DNA from: Arthrobacter pullicola
GTDB taxonomy: Bacteria > Actinomycetota > Actinomycetes > Actinomycetales > Micrococcaceae
NCBI RefSeq assembly: GCF_014836875.1
Contig: NZ_JACSQC010000009.1
Location: forward strand, 35,529-99,528
Length of the DNA stretch: 64,000 nt
Reading direction: 5' to 3'
Shown here: in pieces, positions 15,995 to 25,128 of the stretch
Layout of the letters: every line of letters begins with the position of its first letter
Position numbering within the stretch: position 1 is the stretch's first letter
Made by a program: the position numbers and the translations under genes
The notes under the pieces: model-generated
What the model was told of the DNA's origin: nothing
The model's input: the letters and a program-made list of their open reading frames with translations, nothing else
Database searches by the model: none

Positions 15995-17628
15995 GGCACG
16001 TTAACAGTTCCGCAGAGGTGGACCCGGACTCCCAGGCCGGCGAACAGGGCAGCCTTGGCCAGGAGGCCTTTATCAGCTGTTTCCGCGTCAGGCGCGTAGA
16101 CAACCTGCGCGTGGTTTGCCTTGTGGCGGCTCATGAACTGGTTTCGGTCCACACCGTGGAGCACAACGTGCGCGATCGGCCATTCGGGGTTCGTCGAATT
16201 CTTTCGGCGCCGGGTTTCTTCCTCGGGGAGTTCAACGACGCTGGCGCGGCCGATGTCCAGGTTGAGCTCGCCGTCGGCAATGAACAACCGGGACCAAACG
16301 ATTTCGCCCGGCTTGGACACACCGTTGATCGTGCTGCCGCCCGCAGGAAAGAACACCTGCCCCTGACGCCAGCCCTCGGCATTCTGGTAGCCGCCGAGAT
16401 GGGAAGGGGGAACCGATCCGGAGATTTCGTACACCCAGACGAACCGACCGTCGAAGTCCTCGCCCCAGCGGACGTCGTGCAGCGTGGTCGCCGGGTCCAG
16501 TCCCATGGCTGTCCACACCCGGTTCGTTGCCAGGGCATCCACGGCAACACCTTCGTCAGCTTCGTTGAAGTGCGGAAGTGCCTGGCCCTCCCACAGGATG
16601 CGGGAACCGTCGCGTGAGGTTACCGGTGGGCGCTCGACGTTGTTCAGCAGCCCTTCGACCAGGTCACTGGCCGGGCAGAGGTCTTTGAGTCCCTGCTGGT
16701 ACTGGATTCCGACGGCGTCCAGTCCGAAGTCATCGCTGAGGCGCAGGGCAGCGATATACATCTTGTACTGCCACCTCAACTGGTTCTGCGTCAGTTCCGT
16801 TGCTTCGTCACTGCCGAGCCGGAACGTCATTCCCTTGTCCAGGAGCCAATCACCCACAGCGTCGGCTTCCCCGTCATCGACTGTGAGCATCTCGGCCCAA
16901 AGAGCGCTCTGGGAAAGACGCTCCTTGTAAATGCCGATCGGGTTGAGCAGCTCATCATCGATGATCGCGTTGTACATTCCCATGCACCCCTCATCGAAGA
17001 CACCGATGATGGCCTTGTCCCTCAACAGTTCCTGTGCCAAGGCTTCACCAAGCTGCTTCTCAGGGCTGTCGGCCAGCTGAGGGAGCGGCCGGACATGGGA
17101 GTTGTCGTGGGGGACGCTGCCGGTCTCCACCCAGCTTCGGATGCCGTCCTTGAACCACTGGTCCTCAAAATCCACACTCCAGAGGGTCGAGTAGCGCAGA
17201 CCCATCTTGGTCATACCCGCGTTGAGGCCCAGCAGACCGACCAGCCCGGGCCAGTCGGGGGCGAAGTTCGCCACGGTGAGGATTGGCCCACGGTGGGTCC
17301 GCAGCCCGGCCAAGACGTGATGGCTGTACTGCCAGACTGCTTCGGCGACGACCAGCGGTGCATCCTCGGGGATGTTCCTAAACACCTCCATGCCCATGCG
17401 CTGGCTGCGGATAAAGCCGTGGCCCAGACGGGAATCGACGTCGTTGGCCCGTTTCACCTCCCATCCCAGTTCCTCGAAGGCAGCTGTCAGATGCTTTTCC
17501 AGCTCCTGCTGCACCGGCCACCCAGCGACGTTTGCCGATTCGCGCAGGTCGCCGCTGGCGATCAGATAGGCGGTGTTCGGCTCGGCGACCGGTTTCTTCG
17601 GTGTTGAAGGTACGGCATATGCGGACAT
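15991..17628 (-). CDS. L-fucose/D-arabinose isomerase-like protein
   Basis: 545 aa from an ATG with AGGAG 7 bases upstream. The FucI-type core is visible: FDEGCMGMYNAIIDDELLN (about residues 255-273) supplies acidic metal/catalytic residues, and a His-containing C-terminus reads HLGGYQNAEGW. Typical FucI is about 590 aa, so this is slightly short but intact. Family members interconvert aldoses and ketoses (L-fucose/fuculose, D-arabinose/ribulose). The exact sugar cannot be read from the sequence. Coupled to the FGGY kinase downstream. Confidence 0.83.
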   Translation of the reverse strand: MSAYAVPSTPKKPVAEPNTAYLIASGDLRESANVAGWPVQQELEKHLTAAFEELGWEVKRANDVDSRLGHGFIRSQRMGMEVFRNIPEDAPLVVAEAVWQYSHHVLAGLRTHRGPILTVANFAPDWPGLVGLLGLNAGMTKMGLRYSTLWSVDFEDQWFKDGIRSWVETGSVPHDNSHVRPLPQLADSPEKQLGEALAQELLRDKAIIGVFDEGCMGMYNAIIDDELLNPIGIYKERLSQSALWAEMLTVDDGEADAVGDWLLDKGMTFRLGSDEATELTQNQLRWQYKMYIAALRLSDDFGLDAVGIQYQQGLKDLCPASDLVEGLLNNVERPPVTSRDGSRILWEGQALPHFNEADEGVAVDALATNRVWTAMGLDPATTLHDVRWGEDFDGRFVWVYEISGSVPPSHLGGYQNAEGWRQGQVFFPAGGSTINGVSKPGEIVWSRLFIADGELNLDIGRASVVELPEEETRRRKNSTNPEWPIAHVVLHGVDRNQFMSRHKANHAQVVYAPDAETADKGLLAKAALFAGLGVRVHLCGTVNVP

Positions 17629-17728
17629 TTTGTTGCTCCTGTAGGTCTGGGAAGGGGCTGAAGGCCCGTTTCCAAGGCTCCGGCTGCTTGGTGCAGCCGG
17701 TGGCCCGTTGGAAAAGGCGTCCAGGGCG

Positions 17729-18175
17729 TTAGCGGGACGCAGCAAGCCCCGTGACGGTGACGTTGAATTCCGCCGCCGCTCTTTCAACGACATCGGCATC
17801 GCCGGAGGGAGGCAGGCCGCTGATGCCGATGGCTCCGACGATCACGCCGTTGATGAACAGGGGAGTGCCCCCCAGAGTGGGTGTCAGTTCCGGATCGTTG
17901 AGTCTGTCCAAATCGATCTGTCCGGCAGCGGCCGCCTCCTTTACCTCGGCGGTCGGCCGCCTGAGAATCAGAGCGGTATACGCCTTGCGGGCGGCCAGTT
18001 TCCGTGGGAGCGCACCACAGGAATCCTGTGCGCCAAAGGCGATGAGTTCTCCGAAGCTGCCGACTATGGCGCAGGCGACCCCAACCGGGACTCCGTCATG
18101 CAGGTGGGTGCGGCCGAGGACGGCCTGGAGAATGCTGCTGGCTGACTCAAAGCTCAGTGTTGGTCTTTCGAACAT
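17729..18175 (-). CDS. GlcG/HbpS-family (DUF336) protein
   Basis: 148 aa from the ATG at 18175, chosen over the longer frame because GGAGGG lies 6-7 bases upstream. The family fold is readable: ASSILQAVLG, GVPVGVACAIVGSFGELIAFGAQD, AARKAYTAL, GGTPLFINGVIVGAIGISG and a final ADVVERAAAEF helix. Members include the haem-binding HbpS and GlcG of glycolate operons; in sugar-acid operons the function is unknown. A 100-base gap separates it from the isomerase-like gene. Confidence 0.85.
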   Translation of the reverse strand: MFERPTLSFESASSILQAVLGRTHLHDGVPVGVACAIVGSFGELIAFGAQDSCGALPRKLAARKAYTALILRRPTAEVKEAAAAGQIDLDRLNDPELTPTLGGTPLFINGVIVGAIGISGLPPSGDADVVERAAAEFNVTVTGLAASR

Positions 18176-18210
18176 GCCGGCCCCTCCCTGGCCTGCGCTG
18201 ACGCCGGCAT

Positions 18211-19128
18211 TCACAGCTGTGCCGCAGCTTCGTGGATGCCAGCAAGCAGACGGTCCAGTTCCTTGCGCTGGACATCATTCAGCGGTTTGAACGGTTCACG
18301 CAGATCGCCGCAGTCGAGCACGCCGTCGCCGGCGAGGTACTTCGCTGCCCTGAAGACGCCTTGGCTGACAAGCTCCTCAACCGTGTTGTTGATCTGCTCT
18401 TGAACAAGCCGGGCCCCGGGCAAATCGCCGGTCTCAAACAGCGCCCTGGTGCGAAGGAACAGCTCGGGCTGAACGTTCACGGTTGTTCCAATGGTGGCTC
18501 TCGCCCCGGCCGCCAGGCTGGAGAGATAGATCTCGTCAAAACCGTTGAAGAAGACCTTCTCCGGATAGGCGGCTGTCATGCGTTCGAGCGAGTACAGGTC
18601 ATGCGCGGTGTGCTTCACTCCCAGGACCTGCTCCTGGTCCAGGAGGGGGCCGGCAAGAGTCTTGTCGAACTGGACCTGCGTGAACTGAGGGATGTTGTAG
18701 ATGATGACGGGCAGGCTCGTCGCTTCCATGACCCGGTTGTAATACCCGAGGATTTCCTCGGCCGTGAAGCGGTAGTAATAGGGTGGGATCAGCGAGACGG
18801 CATCAGCTCCGGCCGCTTCGGCATCCTTTGCCAGCGCAATGGCGTCCGCGGTGCGTATCGTGCCCACATGGGCGATGACCGGTGCCCGGCCGGCTGCCGT
18901 TTGCACCACGGTGCGGACAATCTCGGTGCGCTCATCAAGGCTCAGCAGGAGGCCCTCACCGGAGGAACCGCAGCAGTAAAACCCTTCCACGCCCCGGCCC
19001 AGCTGAAATTCCACGAGTTTAGACAACGTGGCAAAGTCAATCGACTCGTCAGCACGCATCGGCGACACAAGTGCGGAGAAGATCCGCTCAAACCGTGAGT
19101 AGTCCTGACTGGCTACCATGCAGTCCAC
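18211..19128 (-). CDS. DapA-superfamily aldolase/dehydratase
   Basis: 305 aa class I aldolase of the dihydrodipicolinate synthase / N-acetylneuraminate lyase family. GSSGEG (about residues 52-57) is the carboxylate-binding motif, IYNIP holds the catalytic Tyr, and GVKHTAHDL the Schiff-base Lys. Within an operon containing an acid-sugar dehydratase it most likely cleaves or dehydrates a 2-keto-3-deoxy acid to give pyruvate plus an aldehyde (inference). The start overlaps the SDR stop by 16 bases, indicating coupled translation. Confidence 0.9.
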   Translation of the reverse strand: MDCMVASQDYSRFERIFSALVSPMRADESIDFATLSKLVEFQLGRGVEGFYCCGSSGEGLLLSLDERTEIVRTVVQTAAGRAPVIAHVGTIRTADAIALAKDAEAAGADAVSLIPPYYYRFTAEEILGYYNRVMEATSLPVIIYNIPQFTQVQFDKTLAGPLLDQEQVLGVKHTAHDLYSLERMTAAYPEKVFFNGFDEIYLSSLAAGARATIGTTVNVQPELFLRTRALFETGDLPGARLVQEQINNTVEELVSQGVFRAAKYLAGDGVLDCGDLREPFKPLNDVQRKELDRLLAGIHEAAAQL

Positions 19129-19940
19129 CCCCCATCAACGATGAGATTGGCGCCGGTCATGTACGTCGACGCCTGGGAGATGAGGAAGACGACGGAACCG
19201 TTGTATTCGGAGGCGTCGGCCATCCTGCCGATTGGCATCCGGCTGGTGTAGTTGGCCTGGAACTTGGCATCCTGCGTTTCCCGGCCCACTCCGGAGGGCG
19301 TGAGGGTGTTGACCCTGATTCCGTGCCGTCCCCAATACGTGGCACAGTACCGGGTGAGGTTGTAGATGCCCGATTTGGCGGCACTGTAGGCCACCGGCTT
19401 CACGAAGGGGACACCGGTCTCCTCCCCGCGGTAGGCGTAAATGTCCTGGACGGGGGAGACCATTCCGTAGATGGAACCCACATTGACGATCGATCCGCCC
19501 TTTCCGGCCCGGCGCATGCGGCTTCCGACGGCCTGCACCATGAGGAACGTCCCGGTCAGATTGACGTCAACGACTTCACGGAAAATTTCGACTGGGAATT
19601 CTTCAAACGGGCCGGAGACTTCCGGCGGGGCGCTTGGCTGTGTGTCCAGGCCGGCGTTGTTGATGAGGGCATCAGGTACGCCCCACAGCGACTCCAGGGA
19701 ATCGAGGGCTTCCTCGATGGTGGGTTTTTTCGTGATGTCGACAGAGAAGAAAGCGAGCCGGTCGCTTCCATGGATGTCCTCAAAGACTTCCTTGACCTTG
19801 GCCTCCGATACATCCCGGGCGAATACAGCCACCTTGGCGCCGCGTCCGTGGAGCTCCTGAACGAATTCGGCTCCGATCTGCCCGAGGCCGCCGGTCACTA
19901 CGACAATCTTCTCTTCAACTGAGAACAACTGGTCATTCAT
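19113..19940 (-). CDS. Short-chain dehydrogenase/reductase
   Basis: 275 aa classical SDR. The TGGLGQIG cofactor loop (about residues 16-23), NNAG (about 93-96), the Ser of VNVGSIYG, and the YSAAK catalytic pair are all intact, followed by RVNTLTPSGV and a C-terminal GANLIVDGGWTAW. In this operon it probably oxidises a sugar to its lactone or reduces a keto-acid; the substrate is not determinable. The start ATG has an AGGAACC-like upstream sequence. There is a 108-base gap to the dehydratase. Confidence 0.92.
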   Translation of the reverse strand: MNDQLFSVEEKIVVVTGGLGQIGAEFVQELHGRGAKVAVFARDVSEAKVKEVFEDIHGSDRLAFFSVDITKKPTIEEALDSLESLWGVPDALINNAGLDTQPSAPPEVSGPFEEFPVEIFREVVDVNLTGTFLMVQAVGSRMRRAGKGGSIVNVGSIYGMVSPVQDIYAYRGEETGVPFVKPVAYSAAKSGIYNLTRYCATYWGRHGIRVNTLTPSGVGRETQDAKFQANYTSRMPIGRMADASEYNGSVVFLISQASTYMTGANLIVDGGWTAW

Positions 19941-20048
19941 CTTTGTATGGTTCCTATTTCGTGTATCTGGTCCGTCGGCACCCCGGTAGGCATGCGTTGG
20001 ACATCAAGTGGGGAGCAACCCGGTGAGTCCTGCGCTCGCAGGCTGGTG

Positions 20049-21164
20049 CTAAAGACCGCCGGTCAGTGCCGGGATAGCGACCTCGTTTGCGGCAAGCTTT
20101 TCCCGGTTGAAGGCCAAACCATGGCCCGGAGTGCTGGACGGGGTGTAGTGCCCGTTGCGGAGCTCGCCGGTTCCTGGCAGGAGCACTCCGAGATCCGTGA
20201 GGGTTCCGCCGTCGGTGTATTCGGCGAGGTAGATGTTGGGAACGGCACATAGGACGGTGGCGCTGAGTTCCATGATGAAGTGCGGTGCCATGGGCAGGTT
20301 CCAGGCGCGTGCCATCGCCGCGATGTCCATGTACGGGGTGATGCCGCCCACCCGGCCGATGTCGGCCTGGACGAAGTCACACGTGTTGCTGGAGAAGTAG
20401 TGGTTGAACTGCTGGACGGTGTATAGATTCTCGCCGAGGCCGATGGGGCCGTCGGCGAGCTCGCGCAGCCGCTTGTGGCCGATGATGTCATCCACGGGCA
20501 GCGGCTCTTCGATCCAGGTCAGGTTGAATTGTTCGAATCGTTTGAACGCCTGGACGGCCTGGGGAAGTGTCCACCCCTGATTTGCGTCAATCATTAGCGG
20601 GTACGGGCCGACCGCCTCACGGAGCTTGGCGAGACGGTACACGTCCTCTTCCAGGTCCGGTTTTCCGACCTTGACCTTGCCGGCGGCGAAACCGTCGGCC
20701 TTCCAGCCCTGGACCTGGTCGATAACTTCTTCGATGGACAGGTGCAGGTTGATGCCGCTGCCATACAAGGGTGTCTTGTCGCGGCAGCGCCCCAGCATAT
20801 CTGCCAGGGACATGTTGGCAGTCTTGCCCATGATGTCCCAATACGCGATGTCCAGTCCGGCCAAGGCAAGAGTAGTGATGCCGCCGGTGCCGTTGAACCG
20901 GAGGTATTTCCAGGCCTTGTCCCAGAGGGCGCGGGGGGAGACTTCCTGGCCGATGAGGATCGGGGCAACTTCGGAGAGCATCGAGACTATGGTTGCGCCA
21001 CCCACCCCGGAAGTGTGGCTGAAACCGGTGCCCGTCAGGCCCGTGTCGGTGGTGACGTCGACAAGGATTATCTCGATGTGGGTAACGAAGTTGATCTGGT
21101 CGCCCCAATCGCCCTTGGGAAGCTTCATACGGCACAGTTTTACGTCAATATTTTCGATTTTCAT
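20049..21164 (-). CDS. Mandelate-racemase/enolase-superfamily sugar-acid dehydratase
   Basis: 371 aa. N-terminal capping domain, then the TIM barrel with the K-x-K base in AGKVKVGKP (about residues 160-168), metal ligands in MIDANQGW, WIEEPLP and IGLGENLY, and the His of APHFIMEL. This residue set is the mandelate racemase subgroup, which contains galactonate, fuconate, rhamnonate and arabinonate dehydratases. It would convert an aldonate into a 2-keto-3-deoxy-aldonate for the DapA-type aldolase. Preceded by an ABC importer, 109 bases apart. Confidence 0.88.
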   Translation of the reverse strand: MKIENIDVKLCRMKLPKGDWGDQINFVTHIEIILVDVTTDTGLTGTGFSHTSGVGGATIVSMLSEVAPILIGQEVSPRALWDKAWKYLRFNGTGGITTLALAGLDIAYWDIMGKTANMSLADMLGRCRDKTPLYGSGINLHLSIEEVIDQVQGWKADGFAAGKVKVGKPDLEEDVYRLAKLREAVGPYPLMIDANQGWTLPQAVQAFKRFEQFNLTWIEEPLPVDDIIGHKRLRELADGPIGLGENLYTVQQFNHYFSSNTCDFVQADIGRVGGITPYMDIAAMARAWNLPMAPHFIMELSATVLCAVPNIYLAEYTDGGTLTDLGVLLPGTGELRNGHYTPSSTPGHGLAFNREKLAANEVAIPALTGGL

Positions 21165-21273
21165 TGTGAGTCCGTTCTGGTCTGCTGGTTTGGTTGGGCT
21201 GCCGGTCCGGCCGCCTGGCCTGTAAAGGCCGGTCTGTCCTGGGTGCTGTCGGAGATGGGTACCAGCCCGGAGG

Positions 21274-22185
21274 TCATCCCTTCACTGCCCCGGCTGTGAG
21301 TCCTTCGATCAGGTTCCGCTGGACGAGCATGAAGCCGAGGAGCACGGGGATCGCGGCAACCACGCCACCTGCGGTCAGGAGATCCCATCTGATCTGGTAC
21401 TCGCCGATAAACAGATGCAGGCCAACAGGGACGGTGTGCGTCTGGTTGGACTGGGTGAAGGTCAGGGCATAGAGGAATTCGTTCCAGGAGAAGATGAAGA
21501 TGTACGTGCCTGCTGCTGTCAGGCCCGGCTTCATCAGGGGAAGCAGGATGTACCTGACCATCTGGAAGGCGCTGCACCCGTCGATGCGGGCGGCTTCATC
21601 CAGCGAAGCCGGCAGGGAATCAAGGAATCCCTTCAACAGCCACACGGCGAACGGTGTGGCGAAGGTGGTGTTGATGAGGATCAGCCCCGGGATGGTATCG
21701 AGCAGGCCAAACTGCCGCAGCTCTCCCTGGAGTGGAATCACCAGCAGCACCGCTGGGAACAGCTGGGCGATCAGGAGCGACGTCAGGACTGTCTGGCGGC
21801 CACGGAACCGGAAACGGGACAAACTGATGGCGGTTGTTGTGGCAGCCAGCAGGGAGACGACGACGGTGCCAAACGCGACCATGGCGCTGTTCCCCAGGAA
21901 CTGGAAGAAAGGTGTTCCTGCCGCAAGGTCTTTGTAGGCATCGAAGGTGGGGTTCTCTGGGAAGACCTGGGATCCAGGAGCCAGCAGTTCCTGCTGGGGT
22001 GTCAACGAGGTCAGCAGCATAACCACGTAAGGCCCCAGGACCAGGATGAGCCAGACACCGACTGCAGCGATGACAAATCCTTTGCCTACGCTTTTGCGCG
22101 CGGATGGCTGCCTGGGCCTGGTGCCCTGGACAGGCGGTGCGCTGCGGTACTTCTCGGCTGGCGGGTGCACAGTTGCTGCGCTCAC
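21274..22185 (-). CDS. Carbohydrate ABC transporter permease (MalG type)
   Basis: 303 aa. A Pro-rich cytoplasmic N-terminus of about 35 residues precedes six predicted transmembrane segments. The EAA loop reads SLDEAARIDGCSAFQMVRYILLPL (about 190-213) and docks the ATPase. CUT1-family inner-membrane subunit. The start overlaps the stop of the other permease by 4 bases. No ABC ATPase is encoded in the island, so a shared MsmK-like ATPase elsewhere in the genome is required (inference). Confidence 0.94.
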   Translation of the reverse strand: MSAATVHPPAEKYRSAPPVQGTRPRQPSARKSVGKGFVIAAVGVWLILVLGPYVVMLLTSLTPQQELLAPGSQVFPENPTFDAYKDLAAGTPFFQFLGNSAMVAFGTVVVSLLAATTTAISLSRFRFRGRQTVLTSLLIAQLFPAVLLVIPLQGELRQFGLLDTIPGLILINTTFATPFAVWLLKGFLDSLPASLDEAARIDGCSAFQMVRYILLPLMKPGLTAAGTYIFIFSWNEFLYALTFTQSNQTHTVPVGLHLFIGEYQIRWDLLTAGGVVAAIPVLLGFMLVQRNLIEGLTAGAVKG

Positions 22186-23111
22186 TTTTCCTCTCCCTTC
22201 GCGGACAGGCGGACGTAGATCACGATGAAGACCATGAGCACGGCAGCTTGGATGACGGCGTAGGCGGCGCCGGTGCCGAAATCACCGGACTTGTAGGCCG
22301 TCAGGTACGCCTGCAGGGGCAGCGTGGTTGTCGCTTCCGCGGGTCCGCCTCCGGTGAGGATGAAGGCGAGATCGACGTAGTTGGCTGTCCAGATGATCCG
22401 CAGAATTGTGGTGATCAGAATAGTTGGAAGGATCTTGGGTGCGACGACGTTCCAGAAGACTCCCCACGGTCCGCATCCGTCCATGCGTGCAGATTCCTTG
22501 AGTTCCCCGGAGACCCCCTGGAGTGCAGCGAGGATCATGACAGCGAAGAAAGGTACGCCCTGCCAGACATCGACCATGATCAGCGTCGGCAAGGCTGTTT
22601 CAGGGCTGCTCAACCAGGTGATGGGTGACTGTATGATGCCCAGGTTGAGGAGCGCGGAGTTGATCAGGCCGTGGTTGGGGTCCAGCAGCCAGAGCCAGAT
22701 CAAGGCAACCAGAACACTGGGGGTTGCCCAGGGGATCATGACCAGGCCGCGGACAGCTCCGCGAAGGGGGATCCGCTGGTTCAACAGGAGCGCACCGCAC
22801 ATACCAAGGACAAGCTGCAGCCCGACGGCACCAAAAGTCCACGCTGCCGAAGTCAGAGCGTAATGCCCGAATTTCTCGCCGGTGAAGATCTCCAGATAAT
22901 TGGAGAAACCAACGAAGCCGGTGATGCCGCCTAGAATTCCGGCTTCATTGAGAGACAGCCACAGTGAACTGAGAACCGGGTAGAGAACGAATACGCCGAG
23001 AAGAATCAAAGTGGGAGCCAGATAAATGAACGGCTCCACCTTCTGCTGGAACTTTTGGCGTCTGCGGCGTACAGCCGGCGGGGCAGCAGGCCTGACGGTG
23101 GTCGCTAACAT
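22182..23111 (-). CDS. Carbohydrate ABC transporter permease (MalF type)
   Basis: 309 aa with six hydrophobic segments after a basic N-terminus (RRRRQKFQQKVEPFIYLAPT). The EAA loop is ELKESARMDGCGPWGVFWNVVAPK. Partner of the MalG-type permease in a CUT1 importer. It starts 2 bases downstream of the solute-binding gene, so the three importer genes are translated as a unit. The substrate is presumably the sugar or sugar acid processed by the downstream enzymes. Confidence 0.94.
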   Translation of the reverse strand: MLATTVRPAAPPAVRRRRQKFQQKVEPFIYLAPTLILLGVFVLYPVLSSLWLSLNEAGILGGITGFVGFSNYLEIFTGEKFGHYALTSAAWTFGAVGLQLVLGMCGALLLNQRIPLRGAVRGLVMIPWATPSVLVALIWLWLLDPNHGLINSALLNLGIIQSPITWLSSPETALPTLIMVDVWQGVPFFAVMILAALQGVSGELKESARMDGCGPWGVFWNVVAPKILPTILITTILRIIWTANYVDLAFILTGGGPAEATTTLPLQAYLTAYKSGDFGTGAAYAVIQAAVLMVFIVIYVRLSAKGEEK

Positions 23112-23113
23112 GG

Positions 23114-24373
23114 TCAGCGCCTCAGATCTTCAGCGAGCTTCTTCATCATCTGCTCACTGGTGGACTGGTTCAGGAAAGCGCTCTGGATGGCGGGGCTCCA
23201 CGTCTGATTGGCCACGGCGGCCGTACCCTTGACTGCAGGCCAGCTCAGCGCTCCTGCCTGAGCTGCGATGGCGACCCGGTAAGCCTCGTCGCCGCTGAAG
23301 AACGGATCCTCGGCGGCAGATTTCAACACCGGAAGCTGGCCCTGCTTGGACGTGCTGATCTTAACCATCGGATCCTTCGTGGCGAGCCAGGAGATCCATT
23401 CGAAGGCCTGCTGCTGCTTCTTGGAGGATTGCAGAACGACGTTGCCGCTCATAGATCCCAGGGTGCGTGCAGCTGCGGGGTCCTTCGACGGCATTGGGAT
23501 TACGCCGAGGTCATCGCCGAGCCCTGAGCGCAGTGCACTGAGCGATCCGGTGTGGTGGATCAGCATTCCGGTTTGACCGCCCTGGAAGTTAGCGATCACC
23601 TGGGCAAAGGCCGCAGTCGTTGAACCGGGGGGAGCTGCGTTCAATTTCGTCTGCAGGTCGAGGTACTGCTGGTTGACCGAGATGGCGGTCGGATCGTCAA
23701 GAACGACGTTGCCGGCCTCATCGACCATGCGTGCCCCACCTGAGAACATCCAAGCTGCCCATTGGTCCTGACCGCCTGCTCCGCCACGGACGTCAATGCC
23801 GAACCGGCCCGTCGATGCGTCTGTGAGCTTCTCGGCGGCCCGCAGCACGTCCTCATGCGTACGGGGAGCATCCAGGCCCGCGTCCTTGAAGAAGCTCTTG
23901 CGGTAATACATGTACAGCGTGACGAACTGGTGGGGCAGCATGTAAAGACTGTCGCTGCCCGGGACTTTGCCCGTAGCGTACAGCTCGGCTAGGACATCTT
24001 CCTGCCCATCCCATTTACTGACCATGTCGTCAAGGGATGCGATGGCATTTTGTCCAACAAACTGCCCGAGCCACCAATCCTTGAACCGGCAGGCATCCGG
24101 CCCGCCCCCGCTGCTGAGCGCCGTCAGCAGCTTGTCCTGGTACTGGGCCAGCGGGATGATCTGCAGGTTGACTTTGAAGCCTGCGTTCAGACCGTTGAAC
24201 TGATCGGCGAGCTGCTGCCACGTTTGATCGGTGGCGTCATCCTGCCAGAGCCAGTACTCAAGGTCTCCACCGGTCTGGTCCGCTGAAGATGATGAACCGC
24301 AGGCTGCCAGCGATGGCAGGGTGAGTGCCAGGGAACCGGCCGCGGCGGCCTTGAGGAAAGTGCGACGCTCCAT
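23114..24373 (-). CDS. Extracellular solute-binding lipoprotein of the sugar ABC importer
   Basis: 419 aa. The signal peptide begins MERRTFLKAAAAG, with a twin-Arg followed by FLK that resembles a Tat signal, and ends in the lipobox LAAC (about residue 25), so it is membrane-anchored. The mature part is a cluster-B/type 1 solute-binding fold (EYWLWQDDATDQTWQQLADQ, then an aromatic-rich pocket). AAGGAGACC precedes the ATG. It lies 40 bases after the regulator gene and is the first structural gene of the island operon. Confidence 0.93.
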   Translation of the reverse strand: MERRTFLKAAAAGSLALTLPSLAACGSSSSADQTGGDLEYWLWQDDATDQTWQQLADQFNGLNAGFKVNLQIIPLAQYQDKLLTALSSGGGPDACRFKDWWLGQFVGQNAIASLDDMVSKWDGQEDVLAELYATGKVPGSDSLYMLPHQFVTLYMYYRKSFFKDAGLDAPRTHEDVLRAAEKLTDASTGRFGIDVRGGAGGQDQWAAWMFSGGARMVDEAGNVVLDDPTAISVNQQYLDLQTKLNAAPPGSTTAAFAQVIANFQGGQTGMLIHHTGSLSALRSGLGDDLGVIPMPSKDPAAARTLGSMSGNVVLQSSKKQQQAFEWISWLATKDPMVKISTSKQGQLPVLKSAAEDPFFSGDEAYRVAIAAQAGALSWPAVKGTAAVANQTWSPAIQSAFLNQSTSEQMMKKLAEDLRR

Positions 24374-24413
24374 TGCGAGGTCTCCTTATATTGGTGGGAG
24401 GGGGGATAACTGA

Positions 24414-25106
24414 CTAGCGCGGGCTGGCCTTGATGTCCTGCTCTGCAAGGTGGGCCAACCGGTTTCGGACATCGAAGAAGTGGATGTCCAGGCGGTGGGC
24501 GGCCAGTTGGGGATCTCCGGTCTCTATGGCGTCGACGATCACCGCATGCAGGGCAGCGGTGTGGGGGAGGTCCTTACCGGTCGTGATTGTTGAACTTGCT
24601 GTTTTAAAGAAGTGCCAGAATCCACTGAGAATCCCGCTGAGGGTTCGGTTTTCCAGGCCTTCGTAGAGCATGGCGTGAAACTGCTCATCTTCATCCAGGA
24701 AGGTCTTGCCCTCTTCTGCACGCGCTCTCATGGCGTCGGTGAGACCGCGCAGCTGCTTCAGGCGGCGTGCACTCATTGTTTGGAAGGCCGCAGGAAAAAA
24801 CTGGGTTTCCAAGGCTTGACGCATTTCCAGAATCTCTAGGAGGCTGTCGTGATCGTAGGGGAGCGTCATTCCGATATGTTGGCCAAACACGGCGGGGTCA
24901 AAGCCCCTCATCCGGCGCCTGGCGCCCTGGCGTGCCTCGACGAATCCAAGGGCCTGCAGGGCACACAGCACTTCTCGCACTGACTGGCGGCTCATGTTCA
25001 ATTTCAGTGCCAGCTGCGGTTCAGTTGGAAGCGGATCCCCCGGTTGGACACCAAGGTCGCGCAGCAGCCGCACCATGCGGACTTGATGATCTTCCAGAGA
25101 CGCCAT
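24414..25106 (-). CDS. FadR-subfamily GntR regulator (island regulator)
   Basis: 230 aa from the ATG at 25106 with GGAGAG upstream; a much longer open frame continues into xerC but is not coding. N-terminal winged helix (LPTEPQLALKLNMSRQSVREVLCALQALGFVEARQG, about residues 25-60) and a C-terminal FCD ligand domain with the Asp/His metal residues of DEDEQFHAML and HTAALHAVIVDAI. Such proteins usually repress sugar-acid operons and are released by the substrate. It is the first gene of the island operon and has palindromic sites just upstream, suggesting autoregulation. Confidence 0.93.
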   Translation of the reverse strand: MASLEDHQVRMVRLLRDLGVQPGDPLPTEPQLALKLNMSRQSVREVLCALQALGFVEARQGARRRMRGFDPAVFGQHIGMTLPYDHDSLLEILEMRQALETQFFPAAFQTMSARRLKQLRGLTDAMRARAEEGKTFLDEDEQFHAMLYEGLENRTLSGILSGFWHFFKTASSTITTGKDLPHTAALHAVIVDAIETGDPQLAAHRLDIHFFDVRNRLAHLAEQDIKASPR

Positions 25107-25128
25107 GACTTCTCTCCATTGAGGGGAA

